A DNA stretch of 64,000 nt from Croceibacterium aestuarii (GCF_030657335.1 NZ_CP131039.1:1876501-1940500); one strand, 5' to 3'. Shown: positions 29,646 through 38,519, numbered from the stretch's first letter. Notes: generated by a model from the sequence alone, not told the origin. Made by a program: numbers and translations.

Positions 29646-31544
29646 ATGGGATATTTCGTGTACAAACCTCTGTTTCTTATCTCTGTTTTCGCAATTTCCT
29701 CGCCAGTTCTGGCGCAGGACGATGCCAGCACCGCGGCCGACCCGCGCGGTTCCGACGAGACCCGGATCACCGTCACCGCCACCGGAACGCGGAGCGAGGT
29801 CGAAGACACCGGGCAAGCGGTCACCGTGGTCGGCCGCGACGAGATCGAGGCCGTGCAGGGCTTCGACGTCGCCCGCGTGCTCGAGCGCGTCCCCGGCGTA
29901 ACCCTCAGCCGCAATGGCGCGCCCGGCAGTTTCACCGGGCTGAGCGTGCGCGGCGCCGCGCCCGACCAGGTGGTCGTCGTGATCGACGGGGTCCGTGTCG
30001 CCGACCAGGCGGCGCCGTCCGGGGGGTTCGATTTCGGCACTCTGGCGGCCGGCAATCTCGCCAAGCTGGAGCTGTTGCGCGGCTCCAACTCGACGATCTG
30101 GGGCAGTGACGCCATCGGCGGCGTGCTGGTCGCTTCGACGCTCGCCACCACCGGCCTGCAGGGCAGCGCCGAATACGGCTCGCGCGGCACGGCCTACCTC
30201 ACCGCCGCGGGCGGTGTCGGCGGTGAGAACGGTTACCTCGGCGGCTCGGCCGGCTGGTATACGAGCGACGGTTTCTCGAGCGCTGCCGCGGGCACCGAGC
30301 GCGACGGTTTCGAGCAGTGGAATGCAGACGGCCAAGGCCGGATCTACTTTTCCGACAGCTTCGAGATTTTCGCACGGGGCCGCTATGCCGAGGGCGATCT
30401 CGACATCGACGGTTATCCGCCGCCCAGCTACACCCTCACCGATACCGCAGAGCGGCAGGAGACGCGCCAGTGGTCGACTGCTGCCGGCGCGGTCTACGAC
30501 AGCGGGATCCTGTTCCTTGCCGGCAGCTATGCGCTGTCCGACACGCAGCGCGACAGCTTCGACCCCGCGATCGGCACCGCACCGACATACACCACCCACG
30601 GTCGCTCCGACCGCTTGGCGCTGAACGGCGAATGGCGGGCGATCGGGCCCTTGCTCGTCGATTTCGGCGCCAGTTACGAATGGACCCGCTTCGCAACCCT
30701 GCTCGACTTGCCGCGCAAGACCGGCATCGGCGGGGCCTATGTTCAGGTCGGTCTCGAATATGGGCCCGTTTCCGGCCATGCCGGCCTGCGCCACGACGAG
30801 CACCAGGACTTTGGCGGCGCCACCAGCTTCGGCGCCGACCTCTCCTACGAAGTCGCACCCGACCTTCGCCTGCGCGCCAGCCTGGGCGAGGGCTTCAAGG
30901 CCCCGAGCCTGTTCCAGCTCCATTCGGACTACGGCAACGCCGCGCTCGCGCCGGAAAAGAGCACCAGCTTCGACCTCGGCCTTGCCTGGCACCGGCGCGG
31001 CGAATGGCCCTACGCCGCGGTCACGCTGTACCGCCGTGACAGCGCAGATCTGATCGGCTTCGTCTCGTGCTTCGGCATGACGGCGGGTATCTGCGCCGGG
31101 CGGCCGCAGGGCACCTACGACAACGTCGGCAAGGCGCGCTCGCAGGGCGTCGAGGTCGAGGCCGGGGCCGAGTTGGCCGCAGGGCTGACCTTGCTCGGCA
31201 GCTACAGCTTCGCCGACAACGCCAACCGCACATCCGGCTCGGCGGAATTCGGCCTGCCGCTCGCCCGCCGTCCGCGCCACGCGCTCTCGGTGATGGCCGA
31301 ATGGGACCTCGATGCGGTCGTGCTCGGCGGCGACTTGCGCTGGGTCTCGAAGAGTTTCGACGATGCTGCCGCCACGGTCCGGCTCGATCCCTACGCCACT
31401 CTCGATCTGACTGCGCGCGTGCCGCTCGGCAAACGCACCGAGCTGTTCGGCCGGATCGAGAACCTGTGGGACGAGCAGTACCAGACGGCGGCGGGCTACG
31501 CTTCGCCTGGCCGCGGAATGTTCGTCGGCGTGCGACTCAAATGA
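29646..31544 (+). CDS. btuB: TonB-dependent cobalamin receptor (BtuB-like)
   Basis: A 632-residue outer-membrane receptor. It has a signal peptide (YKPLFLISVFAISSPVLAQ), a TonB-box-like ETRITVTATGTR segment, a plug domain (VARVLERVPGVTLSRNGAPG, IDGVRVADQAAP, LRGSNSTIWGSDAIGG) and a beta barrel ending ASPGRGMFVGVRLK. The unusual end is a lysine rather than the terminal phenylalanine common in outer-membrane barrels. Substrate assignment rests on the riboswitch upstream and the ABC transporter genes downstream. Its TGA overlaps the next ATG (ATGA). Confidence 0.92.
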   Translation: MGYFVYKPLFLISVFAISSPVLAQDDASTAADPRGSDETRITVTATGTRSEVEDTGQAVTVVGRDEIEAVQGFDVARVLERVPGVTLSRNGAPGSFTGLSVRGAAPDQVVVVIDGVRVADQAAPSGGFDFGTLAAGNLAKLELLRGSNSTIWGSDAIGGVLVASTLATTGLQGSAEYGSRGTAYLTAAGGVGGENGYLGGSAGWYTSDGFSSAAAGTERDGFEQWNADGQGRIYFSDSFEIFARGRYAEGDLDIDGYPPPSYTLTDTAERQETRQWSTAAGAVYDSGILFLAGSYALSDTQRDSFDPAIGTAPTYTTHGRSDRLALNGEWRAIGPLLVDFGASYEWTRFATLLDLPRKTGIGGAYVQVGLEYGPVSGHAGLRHDEHQDFGGATSFGADLSYEVAPDLRLRASLGEGFKAPSLFQLHSDYGNAALAPEKSTSFDLGLAWHRRGEWPYAAVTLYRRDSADLIGFVSCFGMTAGICAGRPQGTYDNVGKARSQGVEVEAGAELAAGLTLLGSYSFADNANRTSGSAEFGLPLARRPRHALSVMAEWDLDAVVLGGDLRWVSKSFDDAAATVRLDPYATLDLTARVPLGKRTELFGRIENLWDEQYQTAAGYASPGRGMFVGVRLK

Positions 31545-32365
31545 TCCGCCCGGTGCTGCGGAGGCTGTTGCCTTTCGCCCTCGCGGGCTGCGCACCGGTG
31601 GCGGCTCCGCACCCTGCAATCCATCCCACGATCGTCAGTCTCAATCCCTGCGCCGACGCGATCCTCGCCGAAGTCGCCGATCCGGCGCAGGTGCTGGCGC
31701 TGTCGCACTTCAGCCACGATCCGCGCGCCACTTCGCTGCCGCTGGCCGTTGCCAGGCGCTTTCCCGTTACCGGCGGTACGGTCGAAGAGGTGCTGGCGCT
31801 GGCTCCCGATGTCGTCGTCGGCGACAGCTTCATGGCGCCGGCCACGCGCTCCGCGTTTGCGCGGCTCGGCATGCGGGTGGAAACGACCGGGATCGATCGC
31901 ACGGTGGCCGACAGCGAGGCGCAAGTCCGCCGGCTGGCGCGGCTCGCCGGCCATCCGCAGCGCGGCGAAGCGCTGGTCCGGCGCATCGAAGCGGCGCTGG
32001 CCGAGACCCGGCGGCCCCGCGAGCGAGTCCCGGCCTTGCTCTGGCAGCAGGGCGGAATCGTCGCCGGCGGGGATTCGCTCGTTGCAAAGCTCTTGGCGCA
32101 CACCGGTTTCGCCAGCCAGGCGGCGGCGCGCGGTCTGGGGCAGGGCGCCTACCTGCCGCTCGAACGGGTGCTCGCCGACCCGCCGCGGGTCATTCTCGCT
32201 GCGGGCAAGGGACGCGAGCAGCGCCATCCGGCGCTCCGGGCGCTCGATGGAGCCGTCTACGCGCAGATCGAGCCCAACCTCCTCTATTGCGGCGGCCCGA
32301 CCATTCCCCGGCTGGCGCGGCGCCTTGCTCGCATACGCGACAGTGTGGACGGGGCCAGCACATGA
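31541..32365 (+). CDS. btuF: ABC transporter substrate-binding lipoprotein, BtuF-like
   Basis: A 274-residue periplasmic-binding-protein of the BtuF/FepB class. The N-terminus is a lipoprotein signal with lipobox LAGC (cysteine 17), followed by PTIVSLNPCADAILAEV, a typical first strand and helix. The segment TGGTVEEVLALAPDVVVGDS is another family hallmark. It would deliver cobalamin from BtuB to BtuCD. It overlaps the genes on both sides by 4 nt, so the operon is translated as a coupled unit. Confidence 0.88.
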   Translation: MIRPVLRRLLPFALAGCAPVAAPHPAIHPTIVSLNPCADAILAEVADPAQVLALSHFSHDPRATSLPLAVARRFPVTGGTVEEVLALAPDVVVGDSFMAPATRSAFARLGMRVETTGIDRTVADSEAQVRRLARLAGHPQRGEALVRRIEAALAETRRPRERVPALLWQQGGIVAGGDSLVAKLLAHTGFASQAAARGLGQGAYLPLERVLADPPRVILAAGKGREQRHPALRALDGAVYAQIEPNLLYCGGPTIPRLARRLARIRDSVDGAST

Positions 32366-33315
32366 CCCGCCCGGTGCCGCTTCTCCTTGTGGCGCTGGCG
32401 CTGGCGGTACCATTGTCGCTCCTTACCGGGCGCATCTGGATCGATCCCGCGAGCACGGCCAACGCGGCCGTCATTCTCGGCGAACTGCGCCTGCCACGGG
32501 CGCTGCTGGCGCTCGTCGTCGGCGGCGGACTCGGCGCTGCCGGGGCGGCGATGCAGGGCTATCTGCGGAACCCGCTGGCCGACCCCGGTCTGTTCGGAGT
32601 GGCTCCGGGCGCCGCGCTCGGCGCGGTGGTCAGCTTGTGGTTCGGGTACGCGGCCAGCCCGCTGCTGCTGCCACTGTTCGCTCTCGCCGGCGCGGGCGGG
32701 GCCATGGCGCTGCTCGCGCTTTTGGCCGGGCGCACCGCCGGGGTGGCGCTGTTTACGCTGGCGGGGGTGATGATCGCCAGCTTCGCCGGCGCGCTCACCA
32801 GCCTGGTCATCAGCCTGGCGCCCAATGCCTTCGCGCAAAGCGAGATCGTTACCTGGCTGATGGGTGCGTTGACCGATCGGGGGTGGCCCGATGTCGCGCT
32901 CGCCGCCCCTCTGACGCTCGCCGGGCTCGTTCTTCTGCGGCTTGCCGGGCCGGCGCTCGACGCCTTGACCCTCGGCGAAACGGCGGCGCGCTCGCTCGGC
33001 GTGAACCCGGCACGACTGCAGTGGCTGCTCATTGCCGGGGTCGGTCTGACGGTGGGCAGCGGGGTGGCGGTGGCCGGGGTTGTCGGTTTCGTCGGCTTGA
33101 TCGTTCCGCATCTCGTGCGTCCGCTGACCGATCGGTATCCCTCCTCTCTGATTGTGCCGAGCGCGCTCGCCGGGGCGTTGCTGGTCCTGCTCGCGGACAT
33201 GGCCTGCCGGGTCCTTCCGCTGGTCACGGAACTGCGGCTCGGCATCGCGCTGAGCCTCATCGGTGCGCCGTTCTTTCTCCACTTGCTGCTCCGCATGCGC
33301 CGGGGGTTTGCCTGA
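32362..33315 (+). CDS. btuC: ABC transporter permease, BtuC-like (FecCD family)
   Basis: A 317-residue inner-membrane protein with about nine to ten hydrophobic segments. FecCD-family signatures are LRLPRALLALVVGGGLGAAG, MQGYLRNPLADPGLFGVAPG, and the C-terminal GVVGFVGLIVPHLVRPLTD, which contacts the ATPase. The start ATG at 32362 overlaps the btuF stop (ATGA); the stop overlaps the btuD start (TGATG). Confidence 0.93.
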   Translation: MTRPVPLLLVALALAVPLSLLTGRIWIDPASTANAAVILGELRLPRALLALVVGGGLGAAGAAMQGYLRNPLADPGLFGVAPGAALGAVVSLWFGYAASPLLLPLFALAGAGGAMALLALLAGRTAGVALFTLAGVMIASFAGALTSLVISLAPNAFAQSEIVTWLMGALTDRGWPDVALAAPLTLAGLVLLRLAGPALDALTLGETAARSLGVNPARLQWLLIAGVGLTVGSGVAVAGVVGFVGLIVPHLVRPLTDRYPSSLIVPSALAGALLVLLADMACRVLPLVTELRLGIALSLIGAPFFLHLLLRMRRGFA

Positions 33316-34106
33316 TGCTCGCGGCGCACGACCTGCATCTTTCGGGGCGGCTCGAAACGGTAACGGCTGCGTTCGAGCCCGGCACGATCACTGCGATCTG
33401 CGGGCCGAACGGGGCGGGCAAGTCGAGCTTGCTCGAAGCCCTGGCCGGGCTCTTGCCGCTCGAGCGCGGCGAGGTTCGGCTCGATGATTGCGCGCTAGCC
33501 GCGCTGCGTCCGCGGGAACGGGCGCAGCGCATCGGTTATCTGCCGCAATCGGCGGAAGTGGCCTGGGATCTTTCGGTGCGCGGGCTCGTCGCGCTGGGCC
33601 GCCTGCCGCGGCGCGACGGAGCGAGCGAACCGATCGAGCGTGCGCTGTCCGCACTCGATCTCCTTGGGTTCGCCGATCGGCCGGCTTCGACGCTGTCCGG
33701 CGGCGAGCTCGCGCGGGCGCTGTTGGCGCGCGTGCGGGCCGGAGAGCCGCGCTGGATCCTTGCCGACGAGCCGCTCGCCGCGCTCGATATCGGTCACCAG
33801 CTCGCGCTGCTCGCAACCCTTCGCGGCGCGGCCGACCAAGGCTGCGGGATCATTCTCGCGCTGCACGATCTCGCGCTGGCCATGAACCATGCCGATCGGG
33901 TTCTCGTGCTCGACCGGGGCCGGGTTGTCGCCCATGGTGCGCCCGGGCACGCGCTGTCCCAGGAAACCATCGCTCGGGTGTGGAAGGTGGACGCGCTCTG
34001 GCTCGGCAGGCCCGGCGCACGCGCGCTGCTGAGCGGCGATGCGGCCGGAGCCGCTGGTTCGGCTCAGGCTCTTTCGCTGGCGGGAAGTTCGCGCGGGTCG
34101 GCGTAG
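33315..34106 (+). CDS. btuD: ABC transporter ATP-binding protein, BtuD-like
   Basis: A 263-residue ATPase of the siderophore/cobalamin class. Walker A is GPNGAGKSS (residues 30-38), the signature is STLSGGELARALLAR, Walker B is WILADEPLAALD and the H-loop is ILALHDLALAMNHAD. It completes the uptake operon. The last 43 nt overlap the 3' end of the convergent lysozyme gene on the other strand. Confidence 0.93.
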   Translation: MLAAHDLHLSGRLETVTAAFEPGTITAICGPNGAGKSSLLEALAGLLPLERGEVRLDDCALAALRPRERAQRIGYLPQSAEVAWDLSVRGLVALGRLPRRDGASEPIERALSALDLLGFADRPASTLSGGELARALLARVRAGEPRWILADEPLAALDIGHQLALLATLRGAADQGCGIILALHDLALAMNHADRVLVLDRGRVVAHGAPGHALSQETIARVWKVDALWLGRPGARALLSGDAAGAAGSAQALSLAGSSRGSA

Positions 34107-34735
34107 CTGGCGAGCTCGAAGATCCGGGTCCTGCGTTCGGAGCGATTGACGAGCCCCCCGGCCACGCGGCCGTCGGCATGGACGTAGTCGAGCTGGCTCG
34201 CGATCGCGTCGTAATCGTGCGCCGCGATGGCTGCGCGCAGGTGCGGCGAGTTGGCCGGGGACAGGTTGCCTTCGCCCACGTTGAAGGCGAGGTCGACCAG
34301 CGCATCGAATTCGTTTTGATAGAGCGGGAGATCGCCCGTGATCCGGGCCACGGCGCTCTCGGCCTGCTTCAGGTCCTCCTCGAAAAAGTCGAGGATGCGA
34401 TCCTGGCCGACGCGTTGCCCCACGCTGAGGCCGTCCTCGGCAGTGACGAGGTGCCCGACGCCGACCGTGGGATTGCCGGCGACGTCGCGATAGACGTGAT
34501 ACCGCACGCCTTCTTCTTCCATCATCACGGCCTTCATGCCCTCGCTGACGCTGCGCATGCCGGCCGGCAGGCGCTGGTCGACATTTGCCTGCACGGTCGT
34601 CTTGTTCCAGTCGAGCATGGCCGGATCGCTGGCCCCCGTGCTCAGTCCCAAGGCACCGGCGGAAAGCGCCAGCACGGCCTTGCGCTTGCGCAGTCGCCGG
34701 CCAAACTCTCCGCGCCGCGCTCGGCGCTCGCGCAT
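34064..34735 (-). CDS. GH24 (phage T4-type) lysozyme-like protein
   Basis: A 223-residue protein with a basic N-terminus and a weak hydrophobic segment (KAVLALSAGALGLSTGA), then a GH24 domain. The catalytic pattern is E75-x8-D84-x5-T90 within MEEEGVRYHVYRDVAGNPTV, the same E/D/T spacing as T4 lysozyme (E11, D20, T26), followed by GVGHLVTAEDG. It would cleave the MurNAc-GlcNAc bond. No phage structural genes accompany it. The gene converges on btuD and overlaps it by 43 nt. Confidence 0.87.
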   Translation of the reverse strand: MRERRARRGEFGRRLRKRKAVLALSAGALGLSTGASDPAMLDWNKTTVQANVDQRLPAGMRSVSEGMKAVMMEEEGVRYHVYRDVAGNPTVGVGHLVTAEDGLSVGQRVGQDRILDFFEEDLKQAESAVARITGDLPLYQNEFDALVDLAFNVGEGNLSPANSPHLRAAIAAHDYDAIASQLDYVHADGRVAGGLVNRSERRTRIFELASYADPRELPASERA

Positions 34736-34951
34736 GCGGCGCAGCAGTTGCCTGGCACGCTCGCGGGCGTGCTGGCGGGGCCGTTGAAAGGGTAAGTACG
34801 TTCTTTTTTCTCTGGCGGGTGTGACGTTATGCTCCTGCTGTTTCCGTGGCGGCAGTGATCGGCGATGCCGACGCCGCCGGCCTTCACGGAATCAACGGGT
34901 CGGCCCGCGCGTATGTCCACGACTCGCCGGGGCCAAGCCACGGCTCATGCG

Positions 34952-35488
34952 TCAGCCGCGCAATGCGAACTGCATCAGCGGCTCATAGAGCGAGCCTTCG
35001 GGCCTCAGGTGGCTCTCGTAGAGCGTGAAACGCTCGACCGGCCACGGCGCGGTGCGGAGTTTGCCGTGGTCGGCCAGCCACAGCCCAGGCTCGGCCCCGC
35101 CGCGATTGAGACGGGCGAGCGTGATATGAGGCACGAAGGTCTTTCCTTCGGGCGGACACCCCGCACGGCGGCAGGCGCTCGCCACGCGCTGCTGCAGCAC
35201 CTTCAACAGCTCGCTCGGGGCGAGGGCGGCCCACAGCGCGCTGACCGCTCCTCGCCGCTCGAAATGCCTGACCCCGGTCACGGCCAGTTCGAATGGCGGG
35301 GAATGGACCGCGTTCAGCGCGTCGAGCAGCGGCTCGCCGGCCCGTTCGTCGACGCGGCCGAGGAAAGCCAGCGTGAGGTGCAGTTGGTCGTCGTCCTGCC
35401 AGCGCGCGCCGGGCACGCCGCCCATGATTGCGAGGAGGGACTCGCGAACCTGGGCGGGCGGACGCAGGGCGACGAACAGGCGCGGCAT
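34952..35488 (-). CDS. thpR: RNA 2',3'-cyclic phosphodiesterase (2H family)
   Basis: A 178-residue protein of the 2H phosphoesterase superfamily (formerly 'LigT-like 2'-5' RNA ligase'). It has the two catalytic HxT motifs: HLTLAFLG (H37, T39) and HITLARL (H121, T123), and begins MPRLFVALRPPAQVRESLLA, as family members do. It probably hydrolyses 2',3'-cyclic phosphates in RNA ends. ATG 35488 is preferred over a start seven codons upstream. Confidence 0.9.
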   Translation of the reverse strand: MPRLFVALRPPAQVRESLLAIMGGVPGARWQDDDQLHLTLAFLGRVDERAGEPLLDALNAVHSPPFELAVTGVRHFERRGAVSALWAALAPSELLKVLQQRVASACRRAGCPPEGKTFVPHITLARLNRGGAEPGLWLADHGKLRTAPWPVERFTLYESHLRPEGSLYEPLMQFALRG

Positions 35489-35712
35489 GGTGCGGATGTA
35501 ACCATGCAAACGCGAAGCCGCCAGCGGTCGAGCAACGGGAGTGCCCGCAATTTTTCAAGCTCTTGCGCTTGCCGATCGGCAGCAGCGCGCACAAATGCGC
35601 TGCTGGCGAAGGGACTGCGGCGAAACGTCCGGTTCGGTGCTTTCTCTGCGCACAAACTTGCAACAACGTGCAGGTATCGGCACACTGGGCAGATGCCGAG
35701 AAACGGAACACC

Positions 35713-36237
35713 ATGGGGCAGCAGACGACGTTAGAAGAACCGGAAGTCGGCGGCCTGACCGCCAAGCAGATCGAGGTGCTCGACCTGCTGATCGAGCATA
35801 AGACCTCGAAGGAGATCGCTCGCGCGCTCGATATCTCCCCCTATACCGTCGACCAGCGGATCAATTTCGCCAAGGACAAGCTGGGCGTGCGCACCCGCGG
35901 CGAAGCGGCGGTGGCTTATCGGCGTCTGCTCGAGACATGCGAACAATCCGCATACGGAAATTCGGGTATCGCATCCGAACCGGGATTGGCCAAACAGGGG
36001 GCAGGGCCGCAAGGTTCGCTTCCGGAGTCGGCACGATCTGCGACAGTCCGACTGGACGGTCAGCGGGCTCCGGAAGCGGATTTCCGGGTGGTCCCGGAAT
36101 CGTTCGATGGACCATACGGCGCCTTGGTGCGGCTTGGGGCGATCTTCGTGGTCGCTTTCTGCCTCGTCCTGGTCGTGCTTGGCGGGCTGGCGATCTACAG
36201 CCAACTCTCCTCGCTGCTCGGCAAGGCCGTCTCCTGA
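35713..36237 (+). CDS. Membrane-tethered LuxR-type HTH regulator
   Basis: A 174-residue protein. Residues about 14-68 form a GerE/LuxR-type helix-turn-helix (GLTAKQIEVLDLLIEHKTSKE, then ARALDISPYTVDQRINFAKD). A linker of about 65 residues without known domain follows, and residues about 139-162 are a transmembrane helix (LGAIFVVAFCLVLVVLGGLAI). There is no receiver or autoinducer domain. The regulator would be held at the membrane with its DNA-binding domain in the cytoplasm. Signal and targets are unknown. Confidence 0.82.
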   Translation: MGQQTTLEEPEVGGLTAKQIEVLDLLIEHKTSKEIARALDISPYTVDQRINFAKDKLGVRTRGEAAVAYRRLLETCEQSAYGNSGIASEPGLAKQGAGPQGSLPESARSATVRLDGQRAPEADFRVVPESFDGPYGALVRLGAIFVVAFCLVLVVLGGLAIYSQLSSLLGKAVS

Positions 36238-36251
36238 CGGGGCGGCCTTTT
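36223..36251 (+). terminator. Probable terminator after the LuxR-type gene
   Basis: AAGGCCGTC and GACGGggCGGCCTT form an imperfect stem overlapping the stop codon, followed by a short T-run (TTTTC at 36248-36252). The overlap with coding sequence is unusual but common in compact genomes. Confidence 0.5.
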
Positions 36252-36317
36252 CGGAAAAACCGTCGTGAACGATTCCTCGCCAACGAAAGATGTCTCGATA
36301 GACATAGGGGATCCGCA

Positions 36318-36644
36318 ATGACCATGACACTACCCGTCGCCAGCCTGCGTATCACGCGGCAATTCCGCAAGGCCGAGAAGTCGCTCGACGATGCTATGAT
36401 CCATCAGTCGGAGCTTTTCGCATCGATCGTTTCCGCCCGCACCGAGACCGGCGTCGGCCCCTTCGTGGCGCACGACGTTCTCCTGCGGATCGCCAAGTCG
36501 CAGCAGGCGCTGCTCGACGCCGAAGGCAACCTCGCCCGCGCGCACGGCCGGATGACCGACATCGGACGCGAGAAGATGAATGCCGATCCCTGCCCGCCGG
36601 AAAAGCGCGAAACGCTGCCGGAAGAGAGCCAGCAGGCCGCCTGA
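36318..36644 (+). CDS. Conserved hypothetical protein
   Basis: A 108-residue, probably cytoplasmic and largely helical protein (MTMTLPVASLRITRQFRKAE, then HQSELFASIVSARTETGVGP). Heptad-like spacing suggests short coiled coils. There is no signal peptide, cysteine cluster or recognised motif. Function unknown. It follows the membrane-tethered regulator and may be expressed on its own. Confidence 0.6.
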   Translation: MTMTLPVASLRITRQFRKAEKSLDDAMIHQSELFASIVSARTETGVGPFVAHDVLLRIAKSQQALLDAEGNLARAHGRMTDIGREKMNADPCPPEKRETLPEESQQAA

Positions 36645-36660
36645 CCGGGTGGACGCGCGC

Positions 36661-37116
36661 GTGAATTCGCAATTCGTCTTTATCCTCGCACTTGTGATCC
36701 TGGCCTCCGCCGTCGCCTATCGGCGCGGCGGTCCGCCGGAACGCTTCGCCGCCTTGGTGATCGTCGCGTGGGTCGGGTCCGACGCGGTCTACCACCTGCT
36801 GTTCGGTTTCGGGACATTCGCGCGGGTCGATCCGGTCCACGTGGTGTTCGACGTCAGCGAACTCGCGGCCGTCGTCTGGCTGGCCCTCAGGGCCAACCGG
36901 GTCTGGCCGATCGTTGCGGCTGCCGCCCAGGTCATGTGCGTCAGTGGGCACATAGCCGTGCTTGTCGAACCCGACGGCGCGCGGCGTGCCTACTGGGCCA
37001 TGACGAGCCTGCCGCAGTACATCCAGCTCGCCGCGCTGGTGGCCGGAGCCGCGGCGCACCAGAAGCGGCTGCGTCTGATCGGGCGCTACCGCAGTTGGCG
37101 CTACAGCTGGACCTGA
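36661..37116 (+). CDS. Four-helix inner-membrane protein, function unknown
   Basis: A 151-residue protein with about four transmembrane segments (start VNSQFVFILALVILASAVAY; last LPQYIQLAALVAGAAAH). Start codon is probably GTG 36661, with GGTGGA 8 nt upstream; GTG 36649 is an alternative. I recognise no family. A coincidental open frame is unlikely, given the regular hydrophobic pattern and the positively charged cytoplasmic tail (QKRLRLIGRYRSWRY). Confidence 0.55.
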   Translation: MNSQFVFILALVILASAVAYRRGGPPERFAALVIVAWVGSDAVYHLLFGFGTFARVDPVHVVFDVSELAAVVWLALRANRVWPIVAAAAQVMCVSGHIAVLVEPDGARRAYWAMTSLPQYIQLAALVAGAAAHQKRLRLIGRYRSWRYSWT

Positions 37117-37171
37117 CGCTTCGGATCGCGGCGGCGCCGCGCGGTCCTCACCACCCGCTGGGAGACCTGCG

Positions 37172-38185
37172 ATGACCCGCACTTTCACCGGCGATCCGAC
37201 TCCGCTCGGCATCGGCGATTACGAGGAGGCGGCGACCCGCCTCGGCTGCACGGTCGCCGCGATCCGCGCGGTGGCGCAAGTGGAGAGCGCGGGAAGCGGC
37301 TACCTGCCCGACTCGCGGCCGAAGATCCTGTTCGAACGGCACGTGTTCCACCGCTTGACCGGCGGCGCGCATACCGCGGTCCACCCCGACCTCTCCTTCC
37401 CGAGCGGGGGCGGCTACCTCGGCGGCGCGCGCGAATACGATCGGCTGGAACGGGCCATGGCGCTCGACGAGCCGGCCGCGCTCGCCTCGGCCAGCTGGGG
37501 CAAATTCCAGGTCATGGGCTTCAACCACGCGCTGGTCGGCGAGCCCAGTCTCGACACTTTCGTCGACACCATGGTCTCGGGCGAGCCGGGGCAGCTCAAG
37601 TATTTCGTCGCGTTCATCGCCGCGACCGGCTTGGCCGACGAACTCCAGCGCCTCGACTGGCGCGGCTTCGCCCGCGGCTACAACGGCAGCGGCTACGAGC
37701 GGTTCAACTACCACGGCAAGATGGCGCGCGCCTTCGCCACCTTCTCCGAGGGCGGGGCGCGGACCGAAACGCCGATGCCGCTGCTCAAGATCGGCGACCG
37801 CGAGCCGTCGGTGACGCACCTGCAGGAACTGCTCGGGCTCGTTACCGACGGCGATTTCGGTCCCGCGACCAAGTCCGGCCTGATCGAGTTCCAGTCCGCA
37901 AAGGGCCTCTACGCCGATGGCGTGGTTGGCCAGCAGACCTGGACCGCGCTGCTCGGCGATTCGCGCACGGCCGACATCGCCGGAGCGGCGCGGACCCGTC
38001 CCGTGCTGCGCGAGGGGGACCGCGGCGACGCCGTGAAGTATCTCCAGGGTCTGCTCGGCGTCCATCCCGACGGGGTGTTCGGCGCCGGCACCCAGGTCGC
38101 GCTCATCGATTTCCAGCGCGACCACCGCCTCACGCCCGACGGGATCGTCGGCGCGAAGACCTGGGACAAACTGCTCTCGGCGTGA
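37172..38185 (+). CDS. Endolysin-like N-acetylmuramidase with two peptidoglycan-binding domains
   Basis: A 337-residue protein. Residues about 10-190 match the N-acetylmuramidase (DUF3380, PF11860) domain: AIRAVAQVESAGSGYLPDSR with the probable catalytic glutamate in QVESAG, RPKILFERHVFHRLTGG, and SWGKFQVMGFNH. Two PG_binding_1-type repeats follow (about 195-260 and 268-335), each ending in GxxTxxAL-like or AKTWDKLL motifs. It has no signal peptide, as in phage endolysins. There is no surrounding phage structural gene. Confidence 0.87.
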   Translation: MTRTFTGDPTPLGIGDYEEAATRLGCTVAAIRAVAQVESAGSGYLPDSRPKILFERHVFHRLTGGAHTAVHPDLSFPSGGGYLGGAREYDRLERAMALDEPAALASASWGKFQVMGFNHALVGEPSLDTFVDTMVSGEPGQLKYFVAFIAATGLADELQRLDWRGFARGYNGSGYERFNYHGKMARAFATFSEGGARTETPMPLLKIGDREPSVTHLQELLGLVTDGDFGPATKSGLIEFQSAKGLYADGVVGQQTWTALLGDSRTADIAGAARTRPVLREGDRGDAVKYLQGLLGVHPDGVFGAGTQVALIDFQRDHRLTPDGIVGAKTWDKLLSA

Positions 38186-38194
38186 CCGCGGCTC

Positions 38195-38506
38195 TCAGCG
38201 GGCGCAGTATTCGTAATGCCCGCTCTGGCACAGCCGCACGGCGCGGCGCCATTCGGCCATCTGCCGCTCGTAATCGGCCTTGGCCTGCGGATAGTCCCGA
38301 TATGCCTGCCAGCCGGCCCGATAGCCGGCATCGCGCTGGCTGACATAGGCCTGCTGTTCGCGGTTGAGGCGGCGGATCTCCGCCGCATCGGCCTCGCGTG
38401 CCTTCCTTTCGCGCATTGCCGGATCGTTCGGATCGTCGGCCCAGGCGGCATGCGGCAGGGCTATCGAAACCAGCGCCAGCGCGCCGGCGAGTGTCTTGGC
38501 AATCAT
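38195..38506 (-). CDS. Small exported hypothetical protein
   Basis: A 103-residue protein with a signal peptide (MIAKTLAGALALVSIALPHA, likely cut after AAWA). The mature part is helical and charged, rich in Arg, Glu, Tyr (REQQAYVSQRDAGYRAGW), with two cysteines near the end (CQSGHYEYC). Function unknown; probably periplasmic. A perfect 13-bp hairpin lies just upstream, and its 3' arm abuts the ribosome binding site. Confidence 0.65.
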   Translation of the reverse strand: MIAKTLAGALALVSIALPHAAWADDPNDPAMRERKAREADAAEIRRLNREQQAYVSQRDAGYRAGWQAYRDYPQAKADYERQMAEWRRAVRLCQSGHYEYCAR

Positions 38507-38519
38507 CGGTAAGCGACCT

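Noticed and set aside
28113-31619. An 1168-codon open frame on the minus strand across btuB and the SleB-type gene
   Set aside because: Only its last 374 codons form a recognisable protein. The remainder is antisense to btuB and the riboswitch and is open only because of high GC content.
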